Positions 18,685 to 27,578 of a stretch of DNA of 64,000 bases are shown here, one piece after another. The position numbers were made by a program, and so were the translations under genes. The notes under the pieces are model-generated. The model saw nothing but the letters and a program-made list of their open reading frames with translations. It had not been told where the DNA came from and made no database searches. Location: assembly GCF_007997035.1 (NCBI RefSeq), contig NZ_VOSS01000001.1:62001-126000 (forward strand). Direction: 5' to 3'. Every line of letters begins with the position of its first letter. The stretch's first letter is position 1. This stretch comes from Ralstonia sp. TCR112 (GTDB taxonomy: Bacteria; Pseudomonadota; Gammaproteobacteria; Burkholderiales; Burkholderiaceae).

Positions 18685-19569
18685 CTAGGCGCTGGAATTG
18701 CCAAGTGTGGTTTCGAGCGCATCGAGTACCGCTTGAATCACACCGTGCCGCACGTGCTCCTTCCGCTCGATCATGCCGACAGCGCGCACCGGCGTCTGAG
18801 GCGGCATGGGCAGCACCCGCAGGGCGGGATCGCTCTCCCAGCTTGCGCGGCGCAGGCGCGGCACCAGCGTGACCCCCACCTGCTGACGCACCAGCTCGAC
18901 AATCGCCTCGATTGAATTGACTTCGATGAACTCGTTGACCGCCATGTGCGTCTTGCGCAGGGCCCGGTCGATGAGCGCGCCCGTGCGCACCGCGCGGTCG
19001 AAGCGCAGGAACGGATGGGTGCGCAGCACTTCTTCGGCGCGGCCGCGCGTGTGGCGGCCCGCCACCACCACCAGCGGCTCGGTATAGAGCGGGTGCCACG
19101 CGAGGTTGGCGGGCAGGCGCTCCAGGTGCTCAACCACCAGCGCACCATCCAGCTCGCCCGCTTCCACCTGCTCCGCCAGCTCGCCCGATTTGCCGGTGAT
19201 GAGCTTGACGTCCAGCCCCTTGTGCACCTGTTTGAGCCCCGCCACCGCATGGGCCAACGACCCCATCACCGACACCACCGCGCCGATCGCCACCGCGCCG
19301 GACAGTTCTGTCTGCGGTTCATCGCCGATACGCATGGCGTCGTACAGGCCCAGCAGGTGCTCGGCTTGCGGCAACAGCGCGCGGCCGTGCGCATTCAGCG
19401 TGACAGTGCGGCCGGACCGGTCGAACAGGTCACGGCGCAGTTCGTTTTCCAGCGCGCGCATCTGCAGGCTCACCGCGGCCTGCGTCAGCGCCACGCGCTC
19501 GGCGGCGGCGGCAAACGAGCCGTGACGGGCCACGGCGACAAAGGTGCGGAGAAAGCGGACGGTACTCAC
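18685..19569 (-). CDS. LysR-family transcriptional regulator
   Basis: 294 residues with a textbook LysR N terminus (RFLRTFVAVARHGSFAAAAE, then LTQAAVSLQMRALENEL) and a C-terminal effector-binding domain. It is divergent from the gamma-glutamyltransferase gene 124 bases away and upstream of doxX, so it may control either. The AT-rich intergenic stretch 19570-19693 is the likely operator region; I see no unambiguous T-N11-A pair there. Ligand unknown. Confidence 0.92.
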   Translation of the reverse strand: MSTVRFLRTFVAVARHGSFAAAAERVALTQAAVSLQMRALENELRRDLFDRSGRTVTLNAHGRALLPQAEHLLGLYDAMRIGDEPQTELSGAVAIGAVVSVMGSLAHAVAGLKQVHKGLDVKLITGKSGELAEQVEAGELDGALVVEHLERLPANLAWHPLYTEPLVVVAGRHTRGRAEEVLRTHPFLRFDRAVRTGALIDRALRKTHMAVNEFIEVNSIEAIVELVRQQVGVTLVPRLRRASWESDPALRVLPMPPQTPVRAVGMIERKEHVRHGVIQAVLDALETTLGNSSA

Positions 19570-19693
19570 GGCAATGCGCAGCGGACTCTCAAGTTTTTCT
19601 TAAGCAACATCCAATGAATTTTAACTTTATTAAATCCAGCGCACCGCAAATAATCGTTCGTCAACCCTTCCCGCTTATCACGGCTTGAATCCC

Positions 19694-21322
19694 ATGTCGC
19701 ATCACTTCGATTGGCAAAACCCTTATCCGACCGTCCGCATTCCGCTGTTTGCGCGCAACGTTGTGTCCACCTCGCACCCGCTCGCCGCGCAGGCGGGCCT
19801 GCGCATGCTGCTCGCAGGCGGCACTGCCGTGGATGCGGCCATCGCGGCGGCAGCCATGCTGACCGTGGTGGAACCCGTCTCGTGCGGCCTGGGCAGCGAT
19901 GCATTCGCAATCCTCTGGGACGGCAAGGAACTGCACGGCCTGAACGCCTCCGGCACCGCGCCGCAGGCCTGGAACCTCGATTACTTCCGCAAGAAATACG
20001 GCGAAGACGCCAACGGCAACCCCAAGCGCCCCACGCGCGGCTGGGACGCGGTAACCGTGCCCGGCGCCATCTCCGCCTGGGCTGCGTTGCACGAGCGTTT
20101 CGGCAAGCTGCCGTTTGCCGACGTGCTGGAACCCGCCGCCGAGATTGCCGAGCGCGGCCACACCATCGCGCCCATCGTCGCGCACAAATGGGCGGCGGCC
20201 ATTCCCGAGCTGCACAACCAGCCCGGCTACGCCCAGGCCTTCATGCCGCACGGCCGCGCGCCGGAAGTTGGCGAGAAGTTCAAGCTGCCCGACGCAGCCG
20301 CCACGCTGCGCCGCCTCGGCCAGACCAACGGCCGCGATTTCTACGAAGGCGAACTCGCTGAACGCATCGCCGCCTATTCGCGCGAATGCGGCGGCGGCAT
20401 GACCGCACAAGACCTGCGCGACTATCGCCCCGAATGGGTCAAGCCGATCACCAAGCGCTACCGGGGCTACGACCTGCACGAGATTCCGCCGAACGGCCAG
20501 GGCATTGCCGCGCTCATCGCACTTGGCATTCTCGATCGCTTCGATCTTGGCGGCCTGCCGGTCGACTCCGCCGATTCGCAGCATCTGCAGATTGAAGCGA
20601 TGAAGCTGGCGTTTGCCGATCTCTACAAATACGTGGCCGACCCGCGCTCGATGGAAGTCACGCCCGAGCAGATGCTCGACGACGCGTACCTCGATGCACG
20701 CGCCAAGCTCATCGACATGGGCCGCGCGCAGATGCCGACCTTCGGCATGCCGCGCGCCGGGGGCACGGTGTACCTGACGGCCGCTGACGAGAACGGCATG
20801 ATGGTCTCGTTCATCCAGTCCAACTACATGGGCTTCGGTTCCGGCGTGGTGGTGCCCGGCACCGGCATCAGCCTGCAGAACCGCGGCTTCGGTTTTTCGA
20901 TGGACGCGCGTTCGGCCAACGTGGTGGAAGGCGGCAAGCGACCATTCCACACCATCATTCCGGCGTTCCTGACCAAGGACGGCCAGCCGCAGATGAGCTT
21001 CGGCGTGATGGGCGGCGACATGCAGCCGCAAGGCCACCTGCAGACGCTCGTGCGCATGCTCGATTACAAGCAGCAGCCGCAGGCCGCGTGCGACGCGCCG
21101 CGCTGGAAGGTCAACCGCGATTTCACGCTGGACGTGGAAGGCACCATGAATGCCAAGACCGTCGCTGCGCTGGAAGCACGTGGGCACAAGCTCGAATCGG
21201 TGGCCGATCCGTACATGGATTTCGGCTCCGGCCAGTTCATCTGGCGCCTGTCGGACGACGTCGATCACGGCTACGTAGCGGCCAGCGACAGCCGCCGCGA
21301 TGGCCACGCGGTGGGCTTCTAA
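19694..21322 (+). CDS. Gamma-glutamyltransferase family protein
   Basis: 542 residues, N-terminal-nucleophile hydrolase. The precursor is normally cut before a Thr that becomes the nucleophile; here the expected site is in GGTVYLTAADENG, with NYMGFGSGVVVPGTGISLQN following as in the family. No signal peptide is seen, unlike the periplasmic E. coli enzyme, so it is probably cytosolic and may act on small gamma-glutamyl compounds rather than glutathione. The ATG at 19694 is preferred over an in-frame TTG three codons upstream. An MHS-type symporter follows after 102 bases, suggesting uptake and hydrolysis of one substrate. Confidence 0.88.
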   Translation: MSHHFDWQNPYPTVRIPLFARNVVSTSHPLAAQAGLRMLLAGGTAVDAAIAAAAMLTVVEPVSCGLGSDAFAILWDGKELHGLNASGTAPQAWNLDYFRKKYGEDANGNPKRPTRGWDAVTVPGAISAWAALHERFGKLPFADVLEPAAEIAERGHTIAPIVAHKWAAAIPELHNQPGYAQAFMPHGRAPEVGEKFKLPDAAATLRRLGQTNGRDFYEGELAERIAAYSRECGGGMTAQDLRDYRPEWVKPITKRYRGYDLHEIPPNGQGIAALIALGILDRFDLGGLPVDSADSQHLQIEAMKLAFADLYKYVADPRSMEVTPEQMLDDAYLDARAKLIDMGRAQMPTFGMPRAGGTVYLTAADENGMMVSFIQSNYMGFGSGVVVPGTGISLQNRGFGFSMDARSANVVEGGKRPFHTIIPAFLTKDGQPQMSFGVMGGDMQPQGHLQTLVRMLDYKQQPQAACDAPRWKVNRDFTLDVEGTMNAKTVAALEARGHKLESVADPYMDFGSGQFIWRLSDDVDHGYVAASDSRRDGHAVGF

Positions 21323-21424
21323 AAAAGCCCCGCCGCACCAGCGCGCTGACCCGTCGGACCGGGCGGGCAACGCGCTGCAGTTTCCATAAAAACGATCCCG
21401 GCCGGCACCAAAGGAACCCTCATC

Positions 21425-22741
21425 ATGACCGCCCCCTCTGCGGCAGGCACTGCTGCGCCTGCTCGGCCCGCAACAACGAGTGCAGCGCATGCACGCCGCA
21501 TCGTCATTTCGTCGTCGATCGGCAATGCGCTGGAGTGGTACGACTTTCTCGTCTACGGCTTCTTCGCGTCGGTCATCGGCAAGCTGTTCTTTCCGGCCGA
21601 TGACGAATGGGTGTCGCTGCTGTTTGCAGTGGGCAGCTTTGGCGTGTCGTTCATCACACGGCCAGTCGGCGCGATCGTGCTGGGCATGTATGCCGACAGG
21701 AAAGGGCGCAAGGCGGCACTCACGTTGTCGATCCTGCTGATGATCGTCGGCACGCTGGCGATTGCCGTGATGCCGAGCTATCAGCAGATCGGTATCGTCG
21801 CACCCGTCACCATCCTGCTCGCACGGCTGGTGCAGGGTTTTGCGGTGGGCGGTGAATTCGGCAGCGCGACCGCCTTCATGGTCGAGCACAGCACGCGCGG
21901 GCGCGGCTACTACGCCAGCTGGCAATTTGCCAGCCAGGGTATTGCCACGATTCTGGCGGCCGGGCTGGGGGCGCTGCTCACCGCGTCGCTCACGCCGGCC
22001 GATCTGGAAGGCTGGGGCTGGCGGTTGCCGTTCGTCTTCGGGTTGCTGGTCGGCCCGGTGGGTTTCTACATCCGCCGCCATCTGGATGAGACGCCCGAGT
22101 TCGTCGCCGAGCAGAAGAAGACGACGGTCGATCCACAAGCGTCGTTCAAAGCGCAGTGGACGAACCTGCTGCTGGCGGTGGGCGTGGTGGCGCAGTCCAC
22201 GGTGTCGGTGTACGTGCTGCAGCTCTACATGCCGACGTATGCCGTCAAGCAGCTGCATCTGCCGGCCGCCCAGTCGTTCGCGGTGGTGGTGCTCAATGGC
22301 GGGCTGCAGTTTCTGCTCTCGCCGGTGATGGGCGCGCTGTCGGATCGCATTGGCCGCATCCGCATCATGCTCAGCACGTCGGTGCTGATGATCCTGCTGA
22401 TCTACCCGATGTTTGCGCTGTTGCGCGCGTACCCGACCATCGGTGCGCTGCTGGCGCTGCAAGCCGTGTCGGGCATCTTCAAGGCCGCGTATTCGGGCCC
22501 GATGCCGGCGCTGATGTCGGAGATCTTCCCCACGCGCGTGCGCTCGACCGGGCTGTCGCTCGGCTACAGCCTCGGCGTGACGCTGTTTGGCGGGTTCGCG
22601 CCGTTCATCGTCACATGGCTGATCCACACGACCGGCGATACGCTGGCACCGAGCTACTACGTGCTGACGGCCGCCGCGGTGAGCGGGATCTCGCTGACGA
22701 TCATCGCGCTGCGTCGTCGCAGGCAACCGCACGCTGCCTGA
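21425..22741 (+). CDS. MFS transporter, metabolite:H+ symporter (MHS) type
   Basis: 438 residues, twelve helices. The N-terminal SSSIGNALEWYDFLVYGFFA and RPVGAIVLGMYADRKGRKAA are hallmarks of the MHS branch (citrate, proline/betaine, alpha-ketoglutarate and shikimate importers). RLVQGFAVGGEFGSATAFMVE is the conserved helix-4/5 region. Follows the gamma-glutamyltransferase gene on the same strand with an intervening stem-rich 100 bases. Substrate is unproven; the neighbouring hydrolase hints at an organic acid or amino-acid conjugate. Confidence 0.88.
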   Translation: MTAPSAAGTAAPARPATTSAAHARRIVISSSIGNALEWYDFLVYGFFASVIGKLFFPADDEWVSLLFAVGSFGVSFITRPVGAIVLGMYADRKGRKAALTLSILLMIVGTLAIAVMPSYQQIGIVAPVTILLARLVQGFAVGGEFGSATAFMVEHSTRGRGYYASWQFASQGIATILAAGLGALLTASLTPADLEGWGWRLPFVFGLLVGPVGFYIRRHLDETPEFVAEQKKTTVDPQASFKAQWTNLLLAVGVVAQSTVSVYVLQLYMPTYAVKQLHLPAAQSFAVVVLNGGLQFLLSPVMGALSDRIGRIRIMLSTSVLMILLIYPMFALLRAYPTIGALLALQAVSGIFKAAYSGPMPALMSEIFPTRVRSTGLSLGYSLGVTLFGGFAPFIVTWLIHTTGDTLAPSYYVLTAAAVSGISLTIIALRRRRQPHAA

Positions 22742-22790
22742 GCGTCACGCCACTTTATGCTGCGTCGTTCCCTTTTTCCTGGGGGGCCGA

Positions 22791-23381
22791 TCAGGCGCCT
22801 TTGTACCAGGCCGCATTGAACGGCGCGCTGTGGCGCATGTAGCGTGTGCCGCGATGATGGCGACGGGTATTGGCAGGCGCCGGCGCATCGTTGTCTTCGA
22901 TCGTTTCGCGTTCGGCTACGGTGCGGGCGCGGGGCTGCTGCACTTGCGAGTAGACGCGTTGCTCCATCCGGTCACGCGCTGCCGCAACCCGGTCGGGCGA
23001 TGCAGGCTGCGACGAAGCGTCCGCGGGCGCAGGTGCAGCGGTCGGCGCCGGCGTGGCGGCATTGGCTGGGCCCGCTGCCATGGCAACGCTCATCGCATCG
23101 CCGGCCTGCGCGGCCGTCGGCGTGTGGCCGGCGAGGCTCTTCACCCAGGGCGCGTGGTACATCCCAACGTAGATCGCCCCGGTCACGGCAATCAACGCGG
23201 CCGCAACACTGCTGAACGCGCCGCCTATCACGGCACCCGACACGCGTGCCCACCACGGCTTGCGCTCTGCAGGCGCCTGCTCCACGTCCGACACCTCGGT
23301 CGGATCAACGTGGGTAGCAGCCAAATGCGACGGCTCCGTGGCGGCGGGTGGTTGAGCAGTGATCGAAGCGGGCAAGCGCAT
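22791..23381 (-). CDS. Hypothetical single-pass membrane protein
   Basis: 196 residues: an acidic N-terminal cytoplasmic segment, one membrane helix (GAVIGGAFSSVAAALIAVTG, about residues 49-68) and a long Ala/Pro-rich extracytoplasmic region ending in a basic RRHHRGTRYMRHS tail. No known domain is recognised. Convergent with the MHS symporter and divergent from the zinc metallopeptidase gene. The membrane-plus-Ala/Pro-linker layout suggests an envelope-anchored protein, nothing more. Confidence 0.6.
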   Translation of the reverse strand: MRLPASITAQPPAATEPSHLAATHVDPTEVSDVEQAPAERKPWWARVSGAVIGGAFSSVAAALIAVTGAIYVGMYHAPWVKSLAGHTPTAAQAGDAMSVAMAAGPANAATPAPTAAPAPADASSQPASPDRVAAARDRMEQRVYSQVQQPRARTVAERETIEDNDAPAPANTRRHHRGTRYMRHSAPFNAAWYKGA

Positions 23382-23698
23382 GGTGAGAACTCGAGATCAT
23401 GGAGCGGCAGCGTCATCTTCTGCCGATCGTTATTCGGTAACCGCCGCATGTCACCTGTGTGACAGCCGGACGGAGGATGAGCAGCCTTGGTTAGCAAGTT
23501 TCCTGCCGGACTTGGTGCGGTGCCGCAAATCGCCGCCAGCCCTTGCCAAGGCTGGCGCCGGCGCTGCATGCAGACGATTCGGCAGCGCGGCGGCATGCCC
23601 GAACGTATGTACAGCAGGTAGACTTTGCAAAGTTTACCGGGTGTGACGCCCGGCCCCACCCTGCCCTACTGCCTCACAGGCCCCTCAAGGAGAACATC
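23382..23698. promoter_or_regulatory. Intergenic region with a 22-bp dyad operator candidate
   Basis: No gene is visible in this 317-base divergent region. At 23617-23638 lies GGTAgACTTTG/CAAAGTtTACC, a dyad with 10 of 11 positions matching and a perfect 12-base core (ACTTTGCAAAGT). It sits 61-82 bases upstream of the metallopeptidase GTG, where an operator would be expected. The cognate factor is unknown. Confidence 0.55.
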
Positions 23699-24583
23699 GT
23701 GCGTTGGGATGACATGCGCGAAAGCAACAACGTGGAGGATGAGCGCGCATCCTCGGGCGGCGGCTTCGGTGGTGGCGGCATGCGGCTCGGCATCGGCGGT
23801 ATCGCTATCGTGGCCGTGGTGGGCTTGCTGATGGGCAAGAACCCGCTGGAAATCCTCAGCATGGTGATGCAGGTGTCGCAGAATGCGCCGACGCAATCCG
23901 CGCAGCACAGCCCGGCGCGGCCCACTGGGGAGACCGACAACGACCGCAGCAAGCAATTGGTTTCGCACGTGCTCGGCGACACCGAAGACACGTGGACGCA
24001 ACTGTTCAAGCAAGCCGGCCGCGCGTATCAGCCGCCCAAGCTCGTGCTGTTCCGCCAGGGCATCCGCTCAGGTTGCGGCGATGCCACCTCGGCCGTCGGC
24101 CCGTTCTATTGCCCCGCTGATACGAAGGTCTATCTCGACCTCGGCTTCTTCGACGAACTGCGCCGCAAGTTTGGCGCGCCCGGCGACTTTGCCGCCGCGT
24201 ACGTCGTCGCGCACGAGGTGGGCCACCATGTGCAGAACCTGCTGGGCGTGTCGGAAAAGGTCAGCCGCGCGCAGGCCGGTAAATCGCAGGCCGGGGCGAA
24301 TGCGCTGTCGGTCAAGCTGGAGCTGCAGGCCGATTGCCTGGCCGGCGTGTGGGGCCACTATGCGCAGCAACGCGGCCTGCTGGAGCGCGGCGACCTGGAA
24401 CAGGCGCTCACCGCCGCACACGCCATCGGCGACGACACCTTGCAGCGCAACGCCGGCCGCAGCGTCACGCCCGATGCCTTCACGCACGGCACGTCGGAGC
24501 AGCGCATGCACTGGTTCCGCCAGGGCTTCGACGGCGGCGACCTTCGCCAGTGCGACACCTTCCGCGCCGGGGCCGACGCCTGA
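23699..24583 (+). CDS. Neutral zinc metallopeptidase, YpfJ / KPN_02809 family
   Basis: 294 residues from a GTG at 23699, chosen because CAAGGAG lies just upstream and the protein then begins MRWDDMRESNNVEDER as in the family. A Gly-rich stretch precedes one membrane helix (IGGIAIVAVVGLLMGKNPL, about 31-50). The zinc motif HEVGHH (172-177) and the distal LQADCLAGVWGHYA, which supplies the third ligand region, are intact. Membrane-anchored protease domain of unknown substrate. A strong dyad upstream suggests specific regulation. Confidence 0.9.
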   Translation: MRWDDMRESNNVEDERASSGGGFGGGGMRLGIGGIAIVAVVGLLMGKNPLEILSMVMQVSQNAPTQSAQHSPARPTGETDNDRSKQLVSHVLGDTEDTWTQLFKQAGRAYQPPKLVLFRQGIRSGCGDATSAVGPFYCPADTKVYLDLGFFDELRRKFGAPGDFAAAYVVAHEVGHHVQNLLGVSEKVSRAQAGKSQAGANALSVKLELQADCLAGVWGHYAQQRGLLERGDLEQALTAAHAIGDDTLQRNAGRSVTPDAFTHGTSEQRMHWFRQGFDGGDLRQCDTFRAGADA

Positions 24584-24591
24584 TCACCCCG

Positions 24592-25338
24592 TCAGCGCCC
24601 ACCCGCGCAATCCAGCAGCGCCCCCGTCACGTACGACGCCGCATCGGAGAGCAGCCAGACGATGGTCTCAGCCACTTCCCGCGGCGTGCCGGGGCGGCCG
24701 ATGGGCGTGGCGCTGCCCAGGCGCTGAGCGCGGTCGGGCTGGCCGCCTGAGGCGTGGATATCGGTCTCTATCAAGCCGGGGCGCACGGCATTGACGCGCA
24801 CGCCATCGCGCCCGAGTTCACGGGCCAATCCCAGCGTCATCGTATCGACGGCACCCTTGGAGGCAGCGTAGTCGACATATTCGTGCGGCGACCCCAGCCG
24901 CGACGCCGCCGACGACACGTTCACCACTGAGCCGCCCACGCCGCCGCGCGACGTCGACAGGCGCCGCGCCGCCTCGCGCGCCACCAGAAAGGCTCCCAGC
25001 ACATTGGTCTCGAACATCGTGCGCAGCCGGTGCGTGGTCATGTCGGCCACGTCCTGCGCCTCAGCCACGATGCCGGCGTTGTTGACGACGCCGTGCAGCG
25101 CGCCAAAGCGTCCGGCCGCAGCGTCGAACAGGGCAATCACATCTTCGTCGCTCGACACATCGCCCTGCACCGCCAGCGCGTGGCCGCCGGCCTGTTCGAT
25201 GAGGCCGACCGTCTCTTCCGCCGCCTGCCGGTTGCCGCGATATTGCAGTGCGACAGACCACCCGCGTTGCGCACACAGCACTGCCGTGGCGCGACCGATC
25301 CCGCGGCTCCCGCCGGTGATGACGATGGTCTTGGACAT
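24592..25338 (-). CDS. SDR family oxidoreductase
   Basis: 248 residues, classical short-chain dehydrogenase/reductase. The cofactor motif TGGSRGIG (residues about 8-15) favours NADP(H); NNAG follows at the usual place, and the catalytic Ser with Tyr-x-x-x-Lys is YAASK. The ATG at 25338 has GGGAGA upstream; the longer frame to 25431 adds an unrelated extension. Convergent with the metallopeptidase and divergent from the alkA-type repair gene. Substrate unknown. Confidence 0.9.
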   Translation of the reverse strand: MSKTIVITGGSRGIGRATAVLCAQRGWSVALQYRGNRQAAEETVGLIEQAGGHALAVQGDVSSDEDVIALFDAAAGRFGALHGVVNNAGIVAEAQDVADMTTHRLRTMFETNVLGAFLVAREAARRLSTSRGGVGGSVVNVSSAASRLGSPHEYVDYAASKGAVDTMTLGLARELGRDGVRVNAVRPGLIETDIHASGGQPDRAQRLGSATPIGRPGTPREVAETIVWLLSDAASYVTGALLDCAGGR

Positions 25339-25476
25339 GCCGATCTCCCGATGTGTTGTTGTGTTCGCAATTGTGCCGAGATGCCGCGTTTTTGGCATCG
25401 AGGGATGTGTCCGAATCCGGCGAATCTGCACGACCCGACAGGGCTAGACTAGCTGCCAGCTTCCCCGATCACCACC

Positions 25477-26952
25477 ATGCATCTCGACCACAACGCCTGC
25501 TACCACGCCGTGCAATCGCGCGACCGTCGTTTCGACGGCTGGTTCTTCGTCGGTGTGACATCCACCGGCGTATATTGCCGCCCCGTTTGCGCGGTCCGCA
25601 CGCCGCTGGAAAAGAACTGCCGCTTCTTCAACACGGCCGCCGCCGCCGAACGCGCAGGCTTTCGGCCGTGCCTGCGCTGCCGGCCGGAATTGGCACCGGG
25701 CCACAGCCTGGCGGAGATGTCGTCCAACCTTGCACGCGCCGCCGCGCGCATGATCGACGAGGGCTTTCTGCAAGAGCACGATCTTGCCGCGCTGGCCGCA
25801 GCCGTGGGCGTGACCGATCGCCACTTACGCCGCATCTTCCGCGCGGAGTTCGACGTCTCGCCCATCGAGTACGCCCAAACGCAGCGTCTGCTGCTCGCCA
25901 AGCAGCTGCTGACCGATACCGCCATGCCCGTCGGCGATGTGGCCTTTGCGGCCGGCTTCGGAAGCGTCCGACGGCTGAACAGCGGCTTTAACGAGCATTA
26001 CGGCTTTGCGCCCACACGTCTGCGCTCGCGCACGACGGCGCCGCGCACCGAAGACGGGCCTACGCTCATGCTCGGCTACCGCCCGCCGTTTGCGTGGCAG
26101 GCGTTGCTCGAATTTCTGCGCGCCCGTGCCGTGGACGGCGTCGAAGTGGTCGACACCGACAGCTACGCACGCACGATCACCGTCGACTACGGCGGCGTAC
26201 GACACACTGGCTGGCTGCATGCGCGCAATGTGCCGCAACGCCACGCGGTTGCGCTCACGCTGTCGCCCAGCCTGCTGCACGCCATGCCGCCCGTGCTGGC
26301 ACGCGCGCGACGGCTGTTCGACCTCGATTGCCGCCCCGATCTGGTCGATGCGCACCTCGGCACGCTTGCTGCCGAGACGCCCGGCCTGCGCGTGCCGGGC
26401 GCCGTGGACGGCTTCGAAATTGCGGTGCGCGCCATCGCAGGGCAGGTGATTTCGCTGGCGCAGGCACGGCGCATTCTCGGTCGCATGACTGCCGTATATG
26501 GCGTGCCGTTGCAGCAACCGCGCGAGGGGTTGTCCACCGCATTTCCGAGCGCTGCGGCACTGGCGAACATCGATGCGCAGGCGCTGTCGGCGCAGACAGG
26601 TCTGCAGGCCAGCCGCGCTGCCGCCGTCGTCGAACTGGCCCGCGCCATCGATAGCGGCAGCCTGCGGCTCGAACCGCTGGTGCCGCTCGCGCCCACGCTG
26701 GCTGCCCTGCAAGCGCTGCCCGGTGTCGGCGAATGGACCGCGCAATACGTCGCCATGCGCGCGCTGGGCTGGCCGAATGCATTTCCGCTGGGCGACTACG
26801 TCTTGCGCAAACGCCTTGCAGACAGCAACGGCACGCTGCCCACGCGCCGCGCCATGGTCGAGCGCGCCGAGCCCTGGGCGCCGTGGCGCGCGTATGCCGC
26901 CATGCATCTCTGGCACCGCGAGGATGCGTTCACCCAATCTGCGTCGCATTGA
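25477..26952 (+). CDS. alkA: DNA-3-methyladenine glycosylase 2 with Ada-type regulator domains
   Basis: 491-residue fusion. Residues 1-75 form an Ada methyl-phosphotriester domain with the zinc Cys set C34, C38, C65 and C68 (YCRPVC and PCLRC; C34 corresponds to the methyl-accepting Cys38 of E. coli Ada). Residues about 85-180 are an AraC-type HTH. The remainder is an AlkA glycosylase with an HhH (LPGVGEWTAQYVAMRA) and the catalytic Asp in PLGDYVLRK. It excises alkylated purines and may also activate transcription when methylated. Followed closely by ogt, making an alkylation-repair unit. Confidence 0.93.
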   Translation: MHLDHNACYHAVQSRDRRFDGWFFVGVTSTGVYCRPVCAVRTPLEKNCRFFNTAAAAERAGFRPCLRCRPELAPGHSLAEMSSNLARAAARMIDEGFLQEHDLAALAAAVGVTDRHLRRIFRAEFDVSPIEYAQTQRLLLAKQLLTDTAMPVGDVAFAAGFGSVRRLNSGFNEHYGFAPTRLRSRTTAPRTEDGPTLMLGYRPPFAWQALLEFLRARAVDGVEVVDTDSYARTITVDYGGVRHTGWLHARNVPQRHAVALTLSPSLLHAMPPVLARARRLFDLDCRPDLVDAHLGTLAAETPGLRVPGAVDGFEIAVRAIAGQVISLAQARRILGRMTAVYGVPLQQPREGLSTAFPSAAALANIDAQALSAQTGLQASRAAAVVELARAIDSGSLRLEPLVPLAPTLAALQALPGVGEWTAQYVAMRALGWPNAFPLGDYVLRKRLADSNGTLPTRRAMVERAEPWAPWRAYAAMHLWHREDAFTQSASH

Positions 26953-26969
26953 TTGACGCGTCGACCGCC

Positions 26970-27518
26970 ATGTACCGCCACACCTTTGCCTGCCCCCTCG
27001 GCGATCTGCTGCTGACCGCCACCGACACACACCTGACCGGCGCGTTCTTTCCCGGGCAGAAGACGATTCCCGTGAATGCCGCGCGCATGGCGGCGGGTGC
27101 AGACGTCGCGGTCATCCGTGAGGCGCAGGCGCAGTTCACCGCCTACTTTGCCGGCAAGCTGCACGACTTCGATCTGCCGATGGCGCCCGAAGGTACGCCG
27201 TTTCAGCAGGACGTCTGGCGCCTGCTGTGCGACATCGCATTCGGCAGTCGCACCACCTACGGCCAGATCACGGCCCGCCTCGGGCTCACGCGCGAACATG
27301 CGCGGGCGGTGGGCACCGCCGTGGGCCGCAACCCGATTTCGATTGCCATCCCGTGTCACCGCGTGGTGGGCGCCGACGGTGCGCTCACAGGCTATGCCGG
27401 TGGGTTGCCACGCAAGGCCGCGCTGCTGCGGATCGAAGGACACCCCGCGCAGGTTGGCGAACGCCTGCCCATGCCCGGCGACGATCGCCAAGGCTTGCTG
27501 GCGCTGGTGTCTGCATAA
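26970..27518 (+). CDS. ogt: Methylated-DNA--[protein]-cysteine S-methyltransferase
   Basis: 182 residues. Transfers alkyl groups from O6-guanine and O4-thymine to its own cysteine, a suicide reaction. The acceptor motif IPCHRVVG is intact, with the preceding GRNPISIAIP and the following LTGYAGGLPRKAALL typical. The ATG at 26970 gives the standard MYRHTFACPLGDLLL N terminus; the frame is open upstream inside alkA. It starts 18 bases after the alkA stop, so the two are almost certainly co-transcribed as an adaptive-response operon. Confidence 0.95.
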   Translation: MYRHTFACPLGDLLLTATDTHLTGAFFPGQKTIPVNAARMAAGADVAVIREAQAQFTAYFAGKLHDFDLPMAPEGTPFQQDVWRLLCDIAFGSRTTYGQITARLGLTREHARAVGTAVGRNPISIAIPCHRVVGADGALTGYAGGLPRKAALLRIEGHPAQVGERLPMPGDDRQGLLALVSA

Positions 27519-27578
27519 AAACAAAATCGCGCGGACAATGCGCGCACGCCACCCCACAACGATAACGAGACCCCCTTC

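Noticed and set aside
19661-22732. 1023-codon reverse-strand open frame covering the GGT and MHS genes
   Set aside because: High GC and codon bias of the two forward genes leave the antisense frame open; its product is repetitive Arg/His/Gln-rich sequence without a domain, and the forward genes have clear motifs.
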